64,000 nt of DNA from Paenibacillus aurantius (GCF_032268605.1 NZ_CP130318.1:6154501-6218500); one strand, 5' to 3'; numbered from the stretch's first letter, positions 35,919-45,159 are shown. A program made the numbers and translations. The notes: a model not told the origin generated them from the sequence alone.

Positions 35919-36899
35919 ATGCTTTATTTACATGACGGGCACATCCGCGGCATGGGAGTCGACTGGCACAAGCTGACGGACATCGTGAAGGAAGCGGTGC
36001 GGATCAAGGCGGAAGGCGACTGCGCCTTTCCGCTAAAGCCGTACTTGCGCTTCCAGGATCCCGTTAACCGGATCATCGCCATGCCCGCCTATGCGGGGGG
36101 AAGCATCCGCCGGGCCGGGATCAAGTGGATAGCCAGCTTCCCGGGCAATCACCGGCACGGGCTGCCCCGGGCGCATAACACCATTATCCTGAACGATCCC
36201 GACACCGGACGCCCCACGGCCTTCTTCTACTGCGGGCTGCTGAATGCCCTGCGGACGGCAGCGGTGAGCGGAGCCATGCTGAACGCCTACCGTGCGGCTA
36301 GACCTTCCGCCGCTTGTTCCCTCGGCATCATCGGATGGGGCCCGATTGGTCGCACTCACCTGGACATGGCCGCCGCCCTCCTGGGAGACCGGCTGGAACG
36401 CGTCCGCTTGTACGACCGGAGGCCCATTGATCCCGAGACCATCCCGCCGGCCCTCCGGGCCAAGACGGAGATCGCCGAGGATTGGCGGTCGGTTTACCGG
36501 AACTCCGATATTTTCGCCACCTGCACCGTATCTCCCGACCGGTACATCGACGAGCCGCCTCCGCGGGGAACCCTGCTTCTTAATGTTTCTTTGCGGGACT
36601 ACCAGCCGGAGAGTGTGGCCGGGATCCGCGCCGTCGTCGTGGACGATTGGCAGGAAATTTGCCGGGAGAATACCGACATCGAGCGGCTCCATTTGGAGAA
36701 AGGCCTGCAGCCCGAGGGGGCCCTTCTTCTCGAGGATGTCCTCTGGGGAAGTGCGCTCTCCCGCTATGCGCCGGAGGAACCCGTCTTCTTCAATCCGATG
36801 GGGCTCGCCATCTTCGACATGGCCATCGCCGGATTCTACCATGAAGAAGCGCTCCGGCAGGGCCGCGGCATCGAGCTGGAGGAACCGCCCGCTCCGTAA
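35919..36899 (+). CDS. sbnB: SbnB-type N-((2S)-2-amino-2-carboxyethyl)-L-glutamate dehydrogenase
   Basis: 326 residues of the ornithine cyclodeaminase/mu-crystallin family. IKWIASFPGN near 70 and the Rossmann motif LGIIGWGPIGRTH near 133 are typical. It oxidatively cleaves the SbnA product to 2-oxoglutarate and L-2,3-diaminopropionate. It lies 12 bp after sbnA with AAGGAGG before the ATG, and the operon ends at a strong terminator 14 bp downstream. Confidence 0.88.
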   Translation: MLYLHDGHIRGMGVDWHKLTDIVKEAVRIKAEGDCAFPLKPYLRFQDPVNRIIAMPAYAGGSIRRAGIKWIASFPGNHRHGLPRAHNTIILNDPDTGRPTAFFYCGLLNALRTAAVSGAMLNAYRAARPSAACSLGIIGWGPIGRTHLDMAAALLGDRLERVRLYDRRPIDPETIPPALRAKTEIAEDWRSVYRNSDIFATCTVSPDRYIDEPPPRGTLLLNVSLRDYQPESVAGIRAVVVDDWQEICRENTDIERLHLEKGLQPEGALLLEDVLWGSALSRYAPEEPVFFNPMGLAIFDMAIAGFYHEEALRQGRGIELEEPPAP

Positions 36900-36912
36900 G
36901 AGCCGGCCAACC

Positions 36913-36956
36913 AAAAAAGAAGGGCCCTCCTTAGCGCAGCGAGGGCCCTTCTTCTT
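36913..36956. terminator. Bidirectional intrinsic terminator
   Basis: AAGAAGGGCCCTC pairs with GAGGGCCCTTCTT. It ends the sbnAB cassette on the plus strand and overlaps the stop of the convergent DeoR gene. Confidence 0.92.
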
Positions 36957-37716
36957 ATACTTGAATCACTTCCAGCCCGCTGTCGCGGAATGGCTTAACC
37001 TCCGCCTCGCCCGCCTCGGTTCCCGTTACCAGCGTGTGAAGCGCATCGACGGGAGCGACGGTATGAAGCGAAATCTTGCCGATCTTCGTGTCGTCGGCGA
37101 GCACGATGATTCTTCCCGCCGCCCGGAGCATGGCCTGCTTGGCGGGAACCAGCTTGGCCTCGGGATGCATCAGCCCGTATTTGGGATGAATCACGGGAAT
37201 CCCGATAAACGCCTTATGAACATGCAGGGAATCCAGCACCTGATCGGTAAACATGCCGTTCAGCATATAGCTGGAAGGATACAGCTCCCCGCCGGTTACG
37301 ATGACCTTGATGCCGGGAGCCTCCCTCAGCTCTCCGGCGATGTTCATGTCGTTCGTGACCACCGTGATGTTGGAGCGGTGGACAAGGTATTTGGCCATAT
37401 GGAGCGTCGTCGTCCCGGAATCGATCAGGATATGATCCCCGTCCTCCACCAGCTCGGCCGCCGCGCGGCCGATGCGCACCTTCTGATCGAGCTCCCGGAG
37501 CGCCCTTTCGCTGAACGAGGGCTCGCTGTGCGTCCATTGATCAATCGTTACCCCGCCGTGGGTCCGTTTCACCTGCCCCGTCTGAACCATCGCCTCGAGA
37601 TCCCGCCGGATGGTGGCCTCATGAACGTTGAACTGCTGGGCCAGCTCGGCAACTGACGCTACCCGGTGCTGCTTGACATAAGCCGCGATCTGATACTTCC
37701 GTTCCGCCGCAAGCAA
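36955..37716 (-). CDS. DeoR-family transcription repressor
   Basis: 253 residues. The N-terminal winged helix VASVAELAQQFNVHEATIRR is followed by the sugar-phosphate-binding domain with DSGTTTLHMAKYL near residue 100, VVTNDMNIA and VTGGELYPSS. These proteins bind a phosphorylated sugar or polyol and release DNA. It starts at TTG 37716 after AAGGAGG. It is the last gene downstream of the ABC importer and dehydrogenase genes, whose promoters share TGAGCA repeats, so it probably represses both. Confidence 0.88.
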   Translation of the reverse strand: MLAAERKYQIAAYVKQHRVASVAELAQQFNVHEATIRRDLEAMVQTGQVKRTHGGVTIDQWTHSEPSFSERALRELDQKVRIGRAAAELVEDGDHILIDSGTTTLHMAKYLVHRSNITVVTNDMNIAGELREAPGIKVIVTGGELYPSSYMLNGMFTDQVLDSLHVHKAFIGIPVIHPKYGLMHPEAKLVPAKQAMLRAAGRIIVLADDTKIGKISLHTVAPVDALHTLVTGTEAGEAEVKPFRDSGLEVIQV

Positions 37717-37756
37717 GGTATCCTTCCCCTCCTTCTTCCAGCTTTCTTCCGCAAAA

Positions 37757-37784
37757 GGGGCCGCGCTCCGTTCAGCCCGGCCCC
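37757..37784 (-). terminator. Hairpin between binding-protein and DeoR genes
   Basis: GGGGCCG pairs with CGGCCCC, followed in minus-strand sense by TTTTGC. It probably reduces transcription of the repressor gene relative to the importer. Confidence 0.6.
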
Positions 37785-37824
37785 GTTCTACATTATTCGA
37801 TTAGATGCGGGAGCAACCCGCCGA

Positions 37825-39156
37825 TTATTTGGAGCTCAGAATCCGCTCGGCTTCCTTCTTGAAGGACTGAAGGCTGGCGTCAATGTCCTTGTTGTCATAC
37901 ATAATAGCCTGCATGATCGAATGGAATTCCTTCATGACTTCCGGCCATACGGTGCTCTTGTTCGTATCCACGGCGTACTGCAGCTGGTCATAGGCCACCT
38001 TGCGGTTAGGCTCTTTGGCCCACAGATCTTTGATCTGCTGGGTCTCGACCATCTTCTTCGTAAACGGCAGGTAGCCGGAATCAAGAACGAACTGCAGGCC
38101 GCCTTCAGGATCGGTCATGATCCAGTTGACGAATTCCCAAGCCGCTTGCTTGTTCTTGGAGTCGGAGGTCATCACAATGTTCGCGCCCCCGGTAGGCTCG
38201 GCGTTGACTTTATCCTTCGGAAGGAAGGCCGTTACCATCTTGAACTTTACGTTCGAGCCCAGGGACCCCATAACGCCGGTGGACTGGAACATCATGCCCA
38301 CTTTGCCCTCGGTAAACATTTGGATCGCCACGTTGCCGGAGTTCTGGGACGGCGGGTAGTACAAGGCTCCCGTGCTCTGCATATCCTTCAGGAAGCTGAA
38401 CACTTTCTTGCCTTCGCCGCTGTCGATAAAGCCAAGCGAGGTTCCCTTGTCATTGAAGAACTTGCCGCCGGCCTGCGTAATGAACGCGATCGGGTACCAG
38501 GAATCGTGGACGAGCGTCATTCCGTAACGCTTGTATTCATTGCCTTCCTTAACTACCAGGGCGTTCGCCACTTTCTTCAGCTCTTCCCAGGTGTTCGGAA
38601 CGGCAAGGCCTTTCTCATCGAGCAGGTCTTTGTTGATGTAGAAGATCGGGGTCGAACGGTTCAAAGGCAGGGAAACGAGCTTCTTGTTGAAGGTCGAGTG
38701 TCCCATAAGCCCGGGAACAAAGTCATCGGCGCTCAAGTTGGACTTCTTCATGTAAGACGTCATGTCCTCGAGAACATCCGCTTCCGCAAACTGCTGCACA
38801 TAAGCGCGCTCGAGCATGGAGACGTCAGGAGCCGTCTTCGCGGCAAGCGACTGCTGAAGCTTGGTGGCCGTTTCGTCATAAGAGCCTTGGAACGTGCCCA
38901 CCACTTCAATATTCGGATGAGACTTGTTGAAGCGGTCCAGCATGGCCTGCAGGTATTCTCCCGTCTTTCCTCCGATGGAATGCCAGAATTGGATGGTTAC
39001 CTTGCCGCCTTTACCAGCGTCTCCGCCCGTGTTGGCCGATGCGGCCGGAGCGGGAGACCCGGAAGCACTATCCGTGCCGGAGCCGTTCGAACAGCCGGCC
39101 ATTACCCCTGTGAGCATAACGGCGGCCATCATCATTCCGCTAAGTTTCTTTTTCAT
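37825..39156 (-). CDS. ABC sugar-transporter substrate-binding lipoprotein (UgpB/MalE type)
   Basis: 443 residues with lipobox VMAGC (Cys21), a Ser/Ala/Gly linker, and the solute-binding family 1 start VTIQFWHSIGG. QQSLAAKTAPDVSMLE and NRSTPIFYINKDLL belong to the UgpB-like (glycerol-phosphate or polyol binding) group. ATG 39156 follows GAGGGGTAAAG. Its partners are the two permeases just upstream. A hairpin follows. Confidence 0.9.
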   Translation of the reverse strand: MKKKLSGMMMAAVMLTGVMAGCSNGSGTDSASGSPAPAASANTGGDAGKGGKVTIQFWHSIGGKTGEYLQAMLDRFNKSHPNIEVVGTFQGSYDETATKLQQSLAAKTAPDVSMLERAYVQQFAEADVLEDMTSYMKKSNLSADDFVPGLMGHSTFNKKLVSLPLNRSTPIFYINKDLLDEKGLAVPNTWEELKKVANALVVKEGNEYKRYGMTLVHDSWYPIAFITQAGGKFFNDKGTSLGFIDSGEGKKVFSFLKDMQSTGALYYPPSQNSGNVAIQMFTEGKVGMMFQSTGVMGSLGSNVKFKMVTAFLPKDKVNAEPTGGANIVMTSDSKNKQAAWEFVNWIMTDPEGGLQFVLDSGYLPFTKKMVETQQIKDLWAKEPNRKVAYDQLQYAVDTNKSTVWPEVMKEFHSIMQAIMYDNKDIDASLQSFKKEAERILSSK

Positions 39157-39213
39157 TTTCTTTACCCCTCCATCTGATAGGTCATATTATTCCAAGGGAT
39201 GGAAACCTGGCGG

Positions 39214-40029
39214 TTATTTAATCCCTGAATAAACGAAGGCACGAACGATATACTTCGAGCAAAACGTGTAGACGAGCAAAATCGGGATAACCAGCACCAC
39301 GTTGGCGGCCATGATAATATGCCAATTGCTGATTCCTTCCGTCTCCTTAAGCATGGAGATCCCGACCGGCAGCGGACGCACGCCTGTGGAATCCGTCATA
39401 ACCAGCGGCCAGAAGTAATCGTTCCAGTGGCTGACGAAGCTGAAGAGAACAACCGTGGCGAGAGCGGGCAAGGCCATCGGAGTCATGATTCTCCAAATAA
39501 TCTGGAACTCGCTCGCGTTATCGAGCCGGGCCGCTTCGATGATTTCTTCCGGCGTCTGCATGAAGTACTGGCGGAGCAGGAAAATCCCGAACGCATTCGA
39601 CATGAACGGAATGATCTGCGGAATCAGCGTCTTGATCACTCCCCAGTCGGCCATCATGAGGTAAACCGGAATGAACGTCACCTGTCCGGGAATCATGAAG
39701 GCCAGCAGGATCATGCTGAACATGACCGTTTTGCCCCGGAACCGGTATTTAGCAAAAGCATAAGCCGCCGGAATCATGACAAGCAGCTGAATCACCAGAA
39801 TCGAAAGCGTGATGATGACCGAGTTCCTCGCATAGGTCATGAACGGGCCGGCACTCATCGCACGGACGAAGTTCTCCCATTGCGGAACCGCCGGAACGAG
39901 AGTGGGCGGGAATCGTAAGGTCTCGGCATAGGTTTGCAAGGAAGTCGAGATCATCCACAGAAACGGGAAGACAAAGATAAGCAGCAGGACCAATTTCAAA
40001 GCATTGCTGATCGTGCGGTTCAAGCTCAA
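39214..40029 (-). CDS. ABC sugar-transporter permease, UgpE/MalG type
   Basis: 271 residues with six predicted membrane helices and the EAA loop IEAARLDNASEFQIIWRIMTPM. The C-terminus YIVRAFVYSGIK is typical of carbohydrate permeases of this type. It lies 30 bp after the other permease gene and 57 bp before the lipoprotein gene. There is no ATPase gene, so a shared MsmX-type ATPase is expected. Confidence 0.9.
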   Translation of the reverse strand: MSLNRTISNALKLVLLLIFVFPFLWMISTSLQTYAETLRFPPTLVPAVPQWENFVRAMSAGPFMTYARNSVIITLSILVIQLLVMIPAAYAFAKYRFRGKTVMFSMILLAFMIPGQVTFIPVYLMMADWGVIKTLIPQIIPFMSNAFGIFLLRQYFMQTPEEIIEAARLDNASEFQIIWRIMTPMALPALATVVLFSFVSHWNDYFWPLVMTDSTGVRPLPVGISMLKETEGISNWHIIMAANVVLVIPILLVYTFCSKYIVRAFVYSGIK

Positions 40030-40059
40030 GCGTAACCCTCCTCTACCGGTGCAGAGCCA

Positions 40060-40938
40060 TTAAGAGTAATGGACTTTCTTGGACAGCATCCGGAAATAAA
40101 CGACCGTGAGAACGGCGATAGCCGCCATCAGCACAACCCCGGTGGCCGAGGCGTACCCGATGTTTGTGGTCCGGAATTCATAGATGTAATAAACAAGCGT
40201 TTCGGTAGCCTTGTTCGGTCCGCCTCCCGTCATGATCCGCACCGTATCGAATACTTTGAAGGAGCCGATGGTCATGATGATGAGGATAAAGAACAGCTGA
40301 GGCGAGATCATCGGAATCGTGATGCGGAGCAGAACGCGCAGTTTGCTTGCCCCGTCGATGTCGGCCGCTTCAAAAATATCTTTCGAGATCCCTTTGATGG
40401 CGGCCACCATAATCAAGGCGTAATAGCCTATGCTGTGCCACACCGAGACCAGAATGATCGAACCAAGGGCGGTTTTGGAACTCTGCAGCCATTGGGACGG
40501 AGGCAGGCCGAGCGATTTCAGAATATAGTTCAGGTAGCCGACATTCGGGTCCATCATCCACAGCCACACAAGGGAAATGGAGACGATCGAGATGATATGC
40601 GGCGTAAAGATCCCTACCTGAATCAAGGAGTTGAACTTGGTGCTGTTGCTGAGCCAGACGGCTACCAGCAGGGAGAGAACCATCGTCAGCACCACCACGC
40701 CTACCGTGTAGAGGCAGGTGTTCCAGAGCGTCTTATAGAAGTCGGCGCGTGAGAAGATCTGGCTGTAATTGTCCAGTCCGATGAATTTGCTCTTGGCTTT
40801 GTTCAGCAGGTTGTATTTGAAGAAGCTTAAGTAGATCAGGTAGAGCACCGGGTAGATGACGAACAGAATAATCCCGGCCATGGCGGGACCGATCATGACG
40901 TAGGGGCGAAGCTTGCCCCAAAGCCTGTTTCTGGACAT
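40060..40938 (-). CDS. ABC sugar-transporter permease, UgpA/MalF type
   Basis: 292 residues from ATG 40938 (MSRNRLWGK). The two-codon-earlier ATG touches GGAGG and is unlikely. It has six membrane helices and the EAA loop FEAADIDGASKLRVLLRITI. It is the first gene of the importer operon, with a promoter at 41036-41064 and a long AT-rich leader carrying a cre-like site. Confidence 0.9.
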   Translation of the reverse strand: MSRNRLWGKLRPYVMIGPAMAGIILFVIYPVLYLIYLSFFKYNLLNKAKSKFIGLDNYSQIFSRADFYKTLWNTCLYTVGVVVLTMVLSLLVAVWLSNSTKFNSLIQVGIFTPHIISIVSISLVWLWMMDPNVGYLNYILKSLGLPPSQWLQSSKTALGSIILVSVWHSIGYYALIMVAAIKGISKDIFEAADIDGASKLRVLLRITIPMISPQLFFILIIMTIGSFKVFDTVRIMTGGGPNKATETLVYYIYEFRTTNIGYASATGVVLMAAIAVLTVVYFRMLSKKVHYS

Positions 40939-41008
40939 CCGCATCCTCCTTCCTTTCCTATAACCAGTATTAAGTTCGGCAGAATGCGTATAAATGTTTA
41001 CTTCTTCG

Positions 41009-41022
41009 TGAAAGCGCATTCT
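41009..41022 (-). promoter_or_regulatory. Cre-like catabolite repression site in the importer leader
   Basis: TGAAAGCGCATTCT on the plus strand differs from the cre consensus (WGNAANCGNWNNCA) at a few positions. It lies just past the likely transcription start, where CcpA would block elongation. Confidence 0.5.
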
Positions 41023-41025
41023 TCC

Positions 41026-41077
41026 TTGCTCATTAAGTGTACTTCATTTGCTCGTTTTTGTCATTACTTTGCGCTCA
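41026..41077 (-). promoter_or_regulatory. Importer promoter with three TGAGCA-type operator repeats
   Basis: In minus-strand sense: -35 ATGACA (41059-41064), 17 bp, -10 TACACT (41036-41041). TGAGC-type motifs lie upstream of, within and downstream of it (plus-strand positions 41071-41077, 41049-41054, 41027-41032), spaced about 22 bp. They match the motifs at the dehydrogenase promoter. Confidence 0.55.
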
Positions 41078-41110
41078 AATTTATATAATCTTAATGATTA
41101 TGCGCAAATA

Positions 41111-42220
41111 TTACCATTCGAAGTCCAGAAGAACCTTCTTCCAGCCCCGGTTGTTCTCCGCATATTCCATCGCCTCGGCAAAGTCTTCCGCCGACCGGAT
41201 AACCGTGTTCTCAGACGGAAGCAGCTTGCGCAGGGTGTCCTGGCAGCGCGGATCCTTCATCGCCTCCAGCACGGGAAGGAAATCCTCGATCGAGCTCCGG
41301 CTGCTGCCTCTCAAGGTAAGGCCCTTCTCGAGCACATCCCTGGTGTTAATCGGCACACGCTCTTCCGTAACGCCCATCAGAATGAGGTGTCCACCCGGCT
41401 TCAGCACATCAATCGCCTGGTTGATCGCGCTTTCGGAGAACCGTCCCCCGGTGCATTCGAGAGCAACGTCGTACAGGCCGCCGGCCGAGAAATCATACTC
41501 CTGAACGAGATGGCGGGTTGCAAAATCAAACTGCCCGAGCTTCTCGGGAACGGCTCCGAACACGGTCAGACGGTCTTCGCTTACGCCGTACACATGGTGA
41601 AGCATGGCAGCGGCCAGATAGCCGACAGGTCCGTCTCCGAACACGACGACACGTGCCGTGGGCAGCAGGTCCTTCACATGATGCAGCGCCTGGTACGAAA
41701 CCGAACTCAGTTCGGTCAGGACCGCAATTTCATCCGGAACCTCGTCGGGAACCGGGATAGCGCTTGCAGAAGGCACCACAAGCCGGCTCTGGGCGATGCC
41801 GTCGAAACCGCTTCCGAGAAAACGCCCTTTCTGGCAGTAGTTGCTCCCTTGGCTGTTCCGGGTATCCTGGCAGGATGGGCAGCATTCCTCTTGGGCCGTT
41901 CCGTTAAGCAGATAGCCTTGGATATTGGGAACCACGACGACACGCTGTCCGATTTCCCGGTCGCTGGTTCCGCTTTCAACGATCGTTCCGATTCCTTCAT
42001 GAATAAGCGCCATCGGCAGCTTCTTCTTCAACGCCTCGGGACGCCGCTGTCCGCTGAAATACCGCAAGTCGGCATGGCAGATGCTGCCAAGCGTAGGCTC
42101 CACGGCCACCTCCCACTCCCTAAGCTCATGCTCAAGAGCGGTTTCCACCACTTCGTGCGGTTGTACCAAGCGGTAAGCGCGCGATTTCACGCCGTTCTGC
42201 TGCAAATTAGCCTGTTTCAA
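41111..42220 (-). CDS. TarJ-like zinc-containing alcohol dehydrogenase
   Basis: 369 residues of the medium-chain dehydrogenase family. It closely follows the ribitol-5-phosphate dehydrogenase TarJ: SICHADLRYFSGQ (TarJ: SICAADQRYYTGS), KLPMALIHEGIGTIV, ECTGGRFSESAINQAID and INTRDVLEKGLTLRGSSRS. Unlike TarJ it keeps a four-Cys lobe (CCPSC...YC) near residues 110-126. TTG 42220 follows AGGAGGAGAG. No teichoic acid gene (TarI, TarK) is nearby; context suggests it oxidises an imported polyol or its phosphate. It has its own promoter. Confidence 0.82.
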   Translation of the reverse strand: MKQANLQQNGVKSRAYRLVQPHEVVETALEHELREWEVAVEPTLGSICHADLRYFSGQRRPEALKKKLPMALIHEGIGTIVESGTSDREIGQRVVVVPNIQGYLLNGTAQEECCPSCQDTRNSQGSNYCQKGRFLGSGFDGIAQSRLVVPSASAIPVPDEVPDEIAVLTELSSVSYQALHHVKDLLPTARVVVFGDGPVGYLAAAMLHHVYGVSEDRLTVFGAVPEKLGQFDFATRHLVQEYDFSAGGLYDVALECTGGRFSESAINQAIDVLKPGGHLILMGVTEERVPINTRDVLEKGLTLRGSSRSSIEDFLPVLEAMKDPRCQDTLRKLLPSENTVIRSAEDFAEAMEYAENNRGWKKVLLDFEW

Positions 42221-42302
42221 GTTCTCTCCTCCTCTTTCTTTAGCAGAAATCCTATCGGGTGTTCCGCTTTCTGTTCATTTACACTCGATAATAATTAATT
42301 TA

Positions 42303-42353
42303 TGCTCAATATTGCTCAGATGAAGTATACTACCGGCTTGCAAATCCTGTCAA
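42303..42353 (-). promoter_or_regulatory. Dehydrogenase promoter with tandem TGAGCA operator
   Basis: In minus-strand sense: -35 TTGACA (42348-42353), 18-bp spacer, -10 TATACT (42324-42329). Two TGAGCA copies (42303-42308 and 42313-42318, 10 bp apart) follow, overlapping the expected transcription start, as for a repressor. The likely binder is the DeoR protein at 36955. Confidence 0.65.
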
Positions 42354-42440
42354 CGCTTTTTCTCGAATCCCTTCACTTTTTGTTTATCTTTGTTAAATAA
42401 GGGCGTTTCTTCTGTTTATTACTGTTCATTTGCATGCACG

Positions 42441-42475
42441 AAAAAGAAACCGTTGGCCCGCAGGCTGACGGTTTC
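42441..42475 (-). terminator. Intrinsic terminator after the small-gene pair
   Basis: In minus-strand sense GAAACCGT pairs with ACGGTTTC, followed by TTTTTC. Confidence 0.85.
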
Positions 42476-42481
42476 TGTTCC

Positions 42482-43162
42482 CTATGAAGGCTTGATCCAC
42501 ACCCGGAGCGGTCCCAGGGCCGTCCATCCAGACTTGAGGGCGGCGGCAAGTGATGCTCCCTGTTCATACCCGACGAGCGGGAGTCCCGGAAAATCAACGG
42601 CGGCGATTCGCGGGATGGCCGACCATAACTCTTCATGGCCACCCCCGCCTCCGAATACATTGGTGATGCCGACGACCCCTGCCCCCCGGTTCCCCGCAAA
42701 ACCGGTCGCAGATTCGCTCGGCCGGCTCCATAACAGGGCAATGTCCGGGTGCCGGGTCAGCTCCGGAGGCAGGACGCCTTGCAGCCCGCTCTCCGCAATC
42801 CATGCCTGTGTCTCCTCCGGCGTTTCCGCTTTCCGCCATGTAGGAGGATACGAACCAGCGTCCGTCGCCGGGTGATGAATCCATTGGGCCTCGAACAGCA
42901 GCTTCCAGCCGGCCACCGACAGATCCAGAAGGGCATAGCTGTCCTTAAGGCTGCCTGGGGGCCGAGGGGCTTCGGCCAACTGCCTGATCTCCTCCATGGT
43001 GGCAAGCCGGTTCGTTGTAATCGCGTCGGGATAGTACGGCGGCCCTTGCGACTCGAGCCTCCACAGGTTCCCGCTGTAGGCATGCGCCGCTCCGTGAGCG
43101 CGGCTGACCCAGCCGCACCATAGGATATTGTTACGAACCGCGTCGTCCAATAGCTTACTCAT
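42482..43162 (-). CDS. Hypothetical protein, GNAT-like C-terminus
   Basis: 226 residues from ATG 43162 after AAGGAAGGGGGTAGG; the longer frame overlaps the DinB gene. WVSRAHGAAHAYSGNLWRLE and PYYPDAITT are near the N-terminus. The C-terminus has GITNVFGGGG and FPGLPLVGYEQG...GPLRVWIKP, a pattern that I associate with acetyltransferase-like (GNAT) proteins of unknown substrate, without a clear acetyl-CoA loop. It is 34 bp after the DinB-like gene and probably co-transcribed. Confidence 0.65.
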   Translation of the reverse strand: MSKLLDDAVRNNILWCGWVSRAHGAAHAYSGNLWRLESQGPPYYPDAITTNRLATMEEIRQLAEAPRPPGSLKDSYALLDLSVAGWKLLFEAQWIHHPATDAGSYPPTWRKAETPEETQAWIAESGLQGVLPPELTRHPDIALLWSRPSESATGFAGNRGAGVVGITNVFGGGGGHEELWSAIPRIAAVDFPGLPLVGYEQGASLAAALKSGWTALGPLRVWIKPS

Positions 43163-43196
43163 GGACCTACCCCCTTCCTTAGAGGCAGATGAACCC

Positions 43197-43682
43197 TTAC
43201 GCCTCCATAGCACTCTTCTCAAGCGAATGCTCGATGACCTGCTTCATGGTGAAGATTATCCCTACATGCATGGAGTTATGAACCAGAATCAAGCTCGCCA
43301 GCTCCTCAAAGGTCCGCATCCCTTCCACCGGCTCCTGCAGCACCTGGCTCTGCCTCTCCTCAGGAATGCGTTTAAACCGTTCCAGCTGTTCCTTCAGATG
43401 ACCGGCCAGCTCCTCCAGGGACGGCGGCTCCGATGCCCATTCGGACGGCCTCGTTCCTCTGGCGAACAGCTTCTCATACTCCGCCGGCAGGGGATCCGCG
43501 GACCGCTCCGGGAAATTCACCAGCTGCTCCGTAAGAAACAGCACATGCCCGATGTTCCACCGGATCGTATTGGAGAAGCCCTCCGGCTGAAGATCCGCAA
43601 TCTCCTCCGGTATGTGCTTGGCAATATTCTCGATAAACAACCCGCTGAGCAGCTCGTATTGATTGACCAATAGTGAGTTCAT
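43197..43682 (-). CDS. DinB/YfiT-family putative metal-dependent protein
   Basis: 161 residues forming the four-helix DinB fold. Candidate metal-ligand histidines are in RWNIGHVLFLTEQL (near residue 46) and LVHNSMHVGIIFTM (near 134-138), the usual two regions. Members include bacillithiol transferases and thiol-dependent enzymes. ATG 43682 follows GGAGG. The specific reaction is unknown. Confidence 0.85.
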   Translation of the reverse strand: MNSLLVNQYELLSGLFIENIAKHIPEEIADLQPEGFSNTIRWNIGHVLFLTEQLVNFPERSADPLPAEYEKLFARGTRPSEWASEPPSLEELAGHLKEQLERFKRIPEERQSQVLQEPVEGMRTFEELASLILVHNSMHVGIIFTMKQVIEHSLEKSAMEA

Positions 43683-43860
43683 CTTTTCCAGCCTCCTTCA
43701 AATGGTGACCCTGCTGACTTCCACTATACCAAGCATCCCGCCGCGGCGTTTCTTTTGGATTGCGGGATTGGCGAAACCGTTTTCAACCTTCCCTGGAACC
43801 CCATTATGCCTTATGATCAGAGTAGCTGGAATGGTTTCATAATAAGGGGGAATTTTCCAC

Positions 43861-45144
43861 GTGAAACATTTTTCGCAAGAGGAACGAAGCTGGATGCTCT
43901 ACGATTGGGCGAATTCCGCTTATTCCATCATCATTACGACAGCTGTCTTCCCGCTCTTTTACAAGGCCGCTGCGACGGACGCGGGGGTGTCGGCCGCCAA
44001 CTCCACCGCCTACCTCGGCTATACCATCGGCATCGCGACCTTTATTCTCGCCATCCTGTCCCCGATTCTCGGAACCATTGCCGATTACGAAGGCTTCAAG
44101 AAGCGCTTCTTCCGTTTCTTCTTCGTGCTTGGGATCGCCTCTACCGCCGCGCTTGCCTTAGTCCCTCCCGATCAGTGGCTGCTCCTCTTGATCGTCTATA
44201 CCCTTTCGGCCATCGGCTTCGCCGGGTCGAACGTGTTCTATGACGCATTTCTCGTGGATGTCACCCCCGAACACCGGATGAACCGGGTGTCCGCCCGAGG
44301 CTTCGGTATGGGCTATATCGGCAGCACCATTCCTTTTATTGTAAGTATTATCATCATTCTTCTTGCTCAAAAAGGGATCCTTCCCCTGTCGGCCGCCACC
44401 GCGAGCCGGATCGCCTTCCTGATCACCGCCGTGTGGTGGGGCGTCTTCACCCTGCCTCTGCTGCGCAACGTACGTCAGGTCTATTATTTGGAGAAGATCC
44501 CGAACACGGTAGCGGCCAGCTTCCAGCGCCTGGGCACGACCCTGAAAGATATACGCCGATACCGGACCTTATTTCTGTTCCTGCTTGCCTACTTCTTCTA
44601 TATTGATGGTGTGGGGACGGTCATTACCATGTCTACGGCCTACGGCTCGGATCTCGGCATCTCCTCGACCAATCTGCTTATTATTCTGTTCGTCACCCAG
44701 GTGGTGGCCGCTCCTTTTGCGGTGCTCTACGGGAAGCTGGCGGAGAAATTTACGGGCAAAACGATGCTCTATGCCGGAATTATCATCTACATGGCCGTCT
44801 GTGTGTACGCCTATTTCCTCAAAACCACACTGGATTTCTGGATTCTCGCGATGATGGTCGCCTCGTCCCAGGGCGGGATTCAAGCGCTGAGCCGCTCCTA
44901 TTACGCAAAGCTCGTCCCCAAGGAGAAGGCGAATGAGTTCTTCGGGTTCTATAACATTTTTGGCAAATTCGCCTCCATCCTCGGGCCGGTGCTCGTCGGG
45001 GTCACCGCCCAGCTTACGGGACGCTCCAATCTCGGCGTGTTCAGCCTGGTGATCCTGTTCCTAATCGGCATCGTCGTGCTGAAGCTCGTGCCCGAAACGG
45101 AGGCCCCCAGCCAGACCGCCCAGCGGCTTCCCCTCGACCGCTAA
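43861..45144 (+). CDS. UMF1-family MFS transporter
   Basis: 427 residues with about 12 membrane helices. The start [20 protein letters not shown] is the signature of the UMF1 (Atg22-like) group, and [19 protein letters not shown] follows. It starts at GTG 43861 after AAGGGGGAA. Substrates in bacteria are not established; Atg22 in yeast exports amino acids. It stands alone. Confidence 0.9.
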   Translation: MKHFSQEERSWMLYDWANSAYSIIITTAVFPLFYKAAATDAGVSAANSTAYLGYTIGIATFILAILSPILGTIADYEGFKKRFFRFFFVLGIASTAALALVPPDQWLLLLIVYTLSAIGFAGSNVFYDAFLVDVTPEHRMNRVSARGFGMGYIGSTIPFIVSIIIILLAQKGILPLSAATASRIAFLITAVWWGVFTLPLLRNVRQVYYLEKIPNTVAASFQRLGTTLKDIRRYRTLFLFLLAYFFYIDGVGTVITMSTAYGSDLGISSTNLLIILFVTQVVAAPFAVLYGKLAEKFTGKTMLYAGIIIYMAVCVYAYFLKTTLDFWILAMMVASSQGGIQALSRSYYAKLVPKEKANEFFGFYNIFGKFASILGPVLVGVTAQLTGRSNLGVFSLVILFLIGIVVLKLVPETEAPSQTAQRLPLDR

Positions 45145-45159
45145 GCCTTTTCCCTCGAT

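Noticed and set aside
36292-37656. 454-codon frame across the sbnB end and the DeoR gene
   Set aside because: It crosses a strong terminator and overlaps two real genes; the composition is Arg/Pro-rich.
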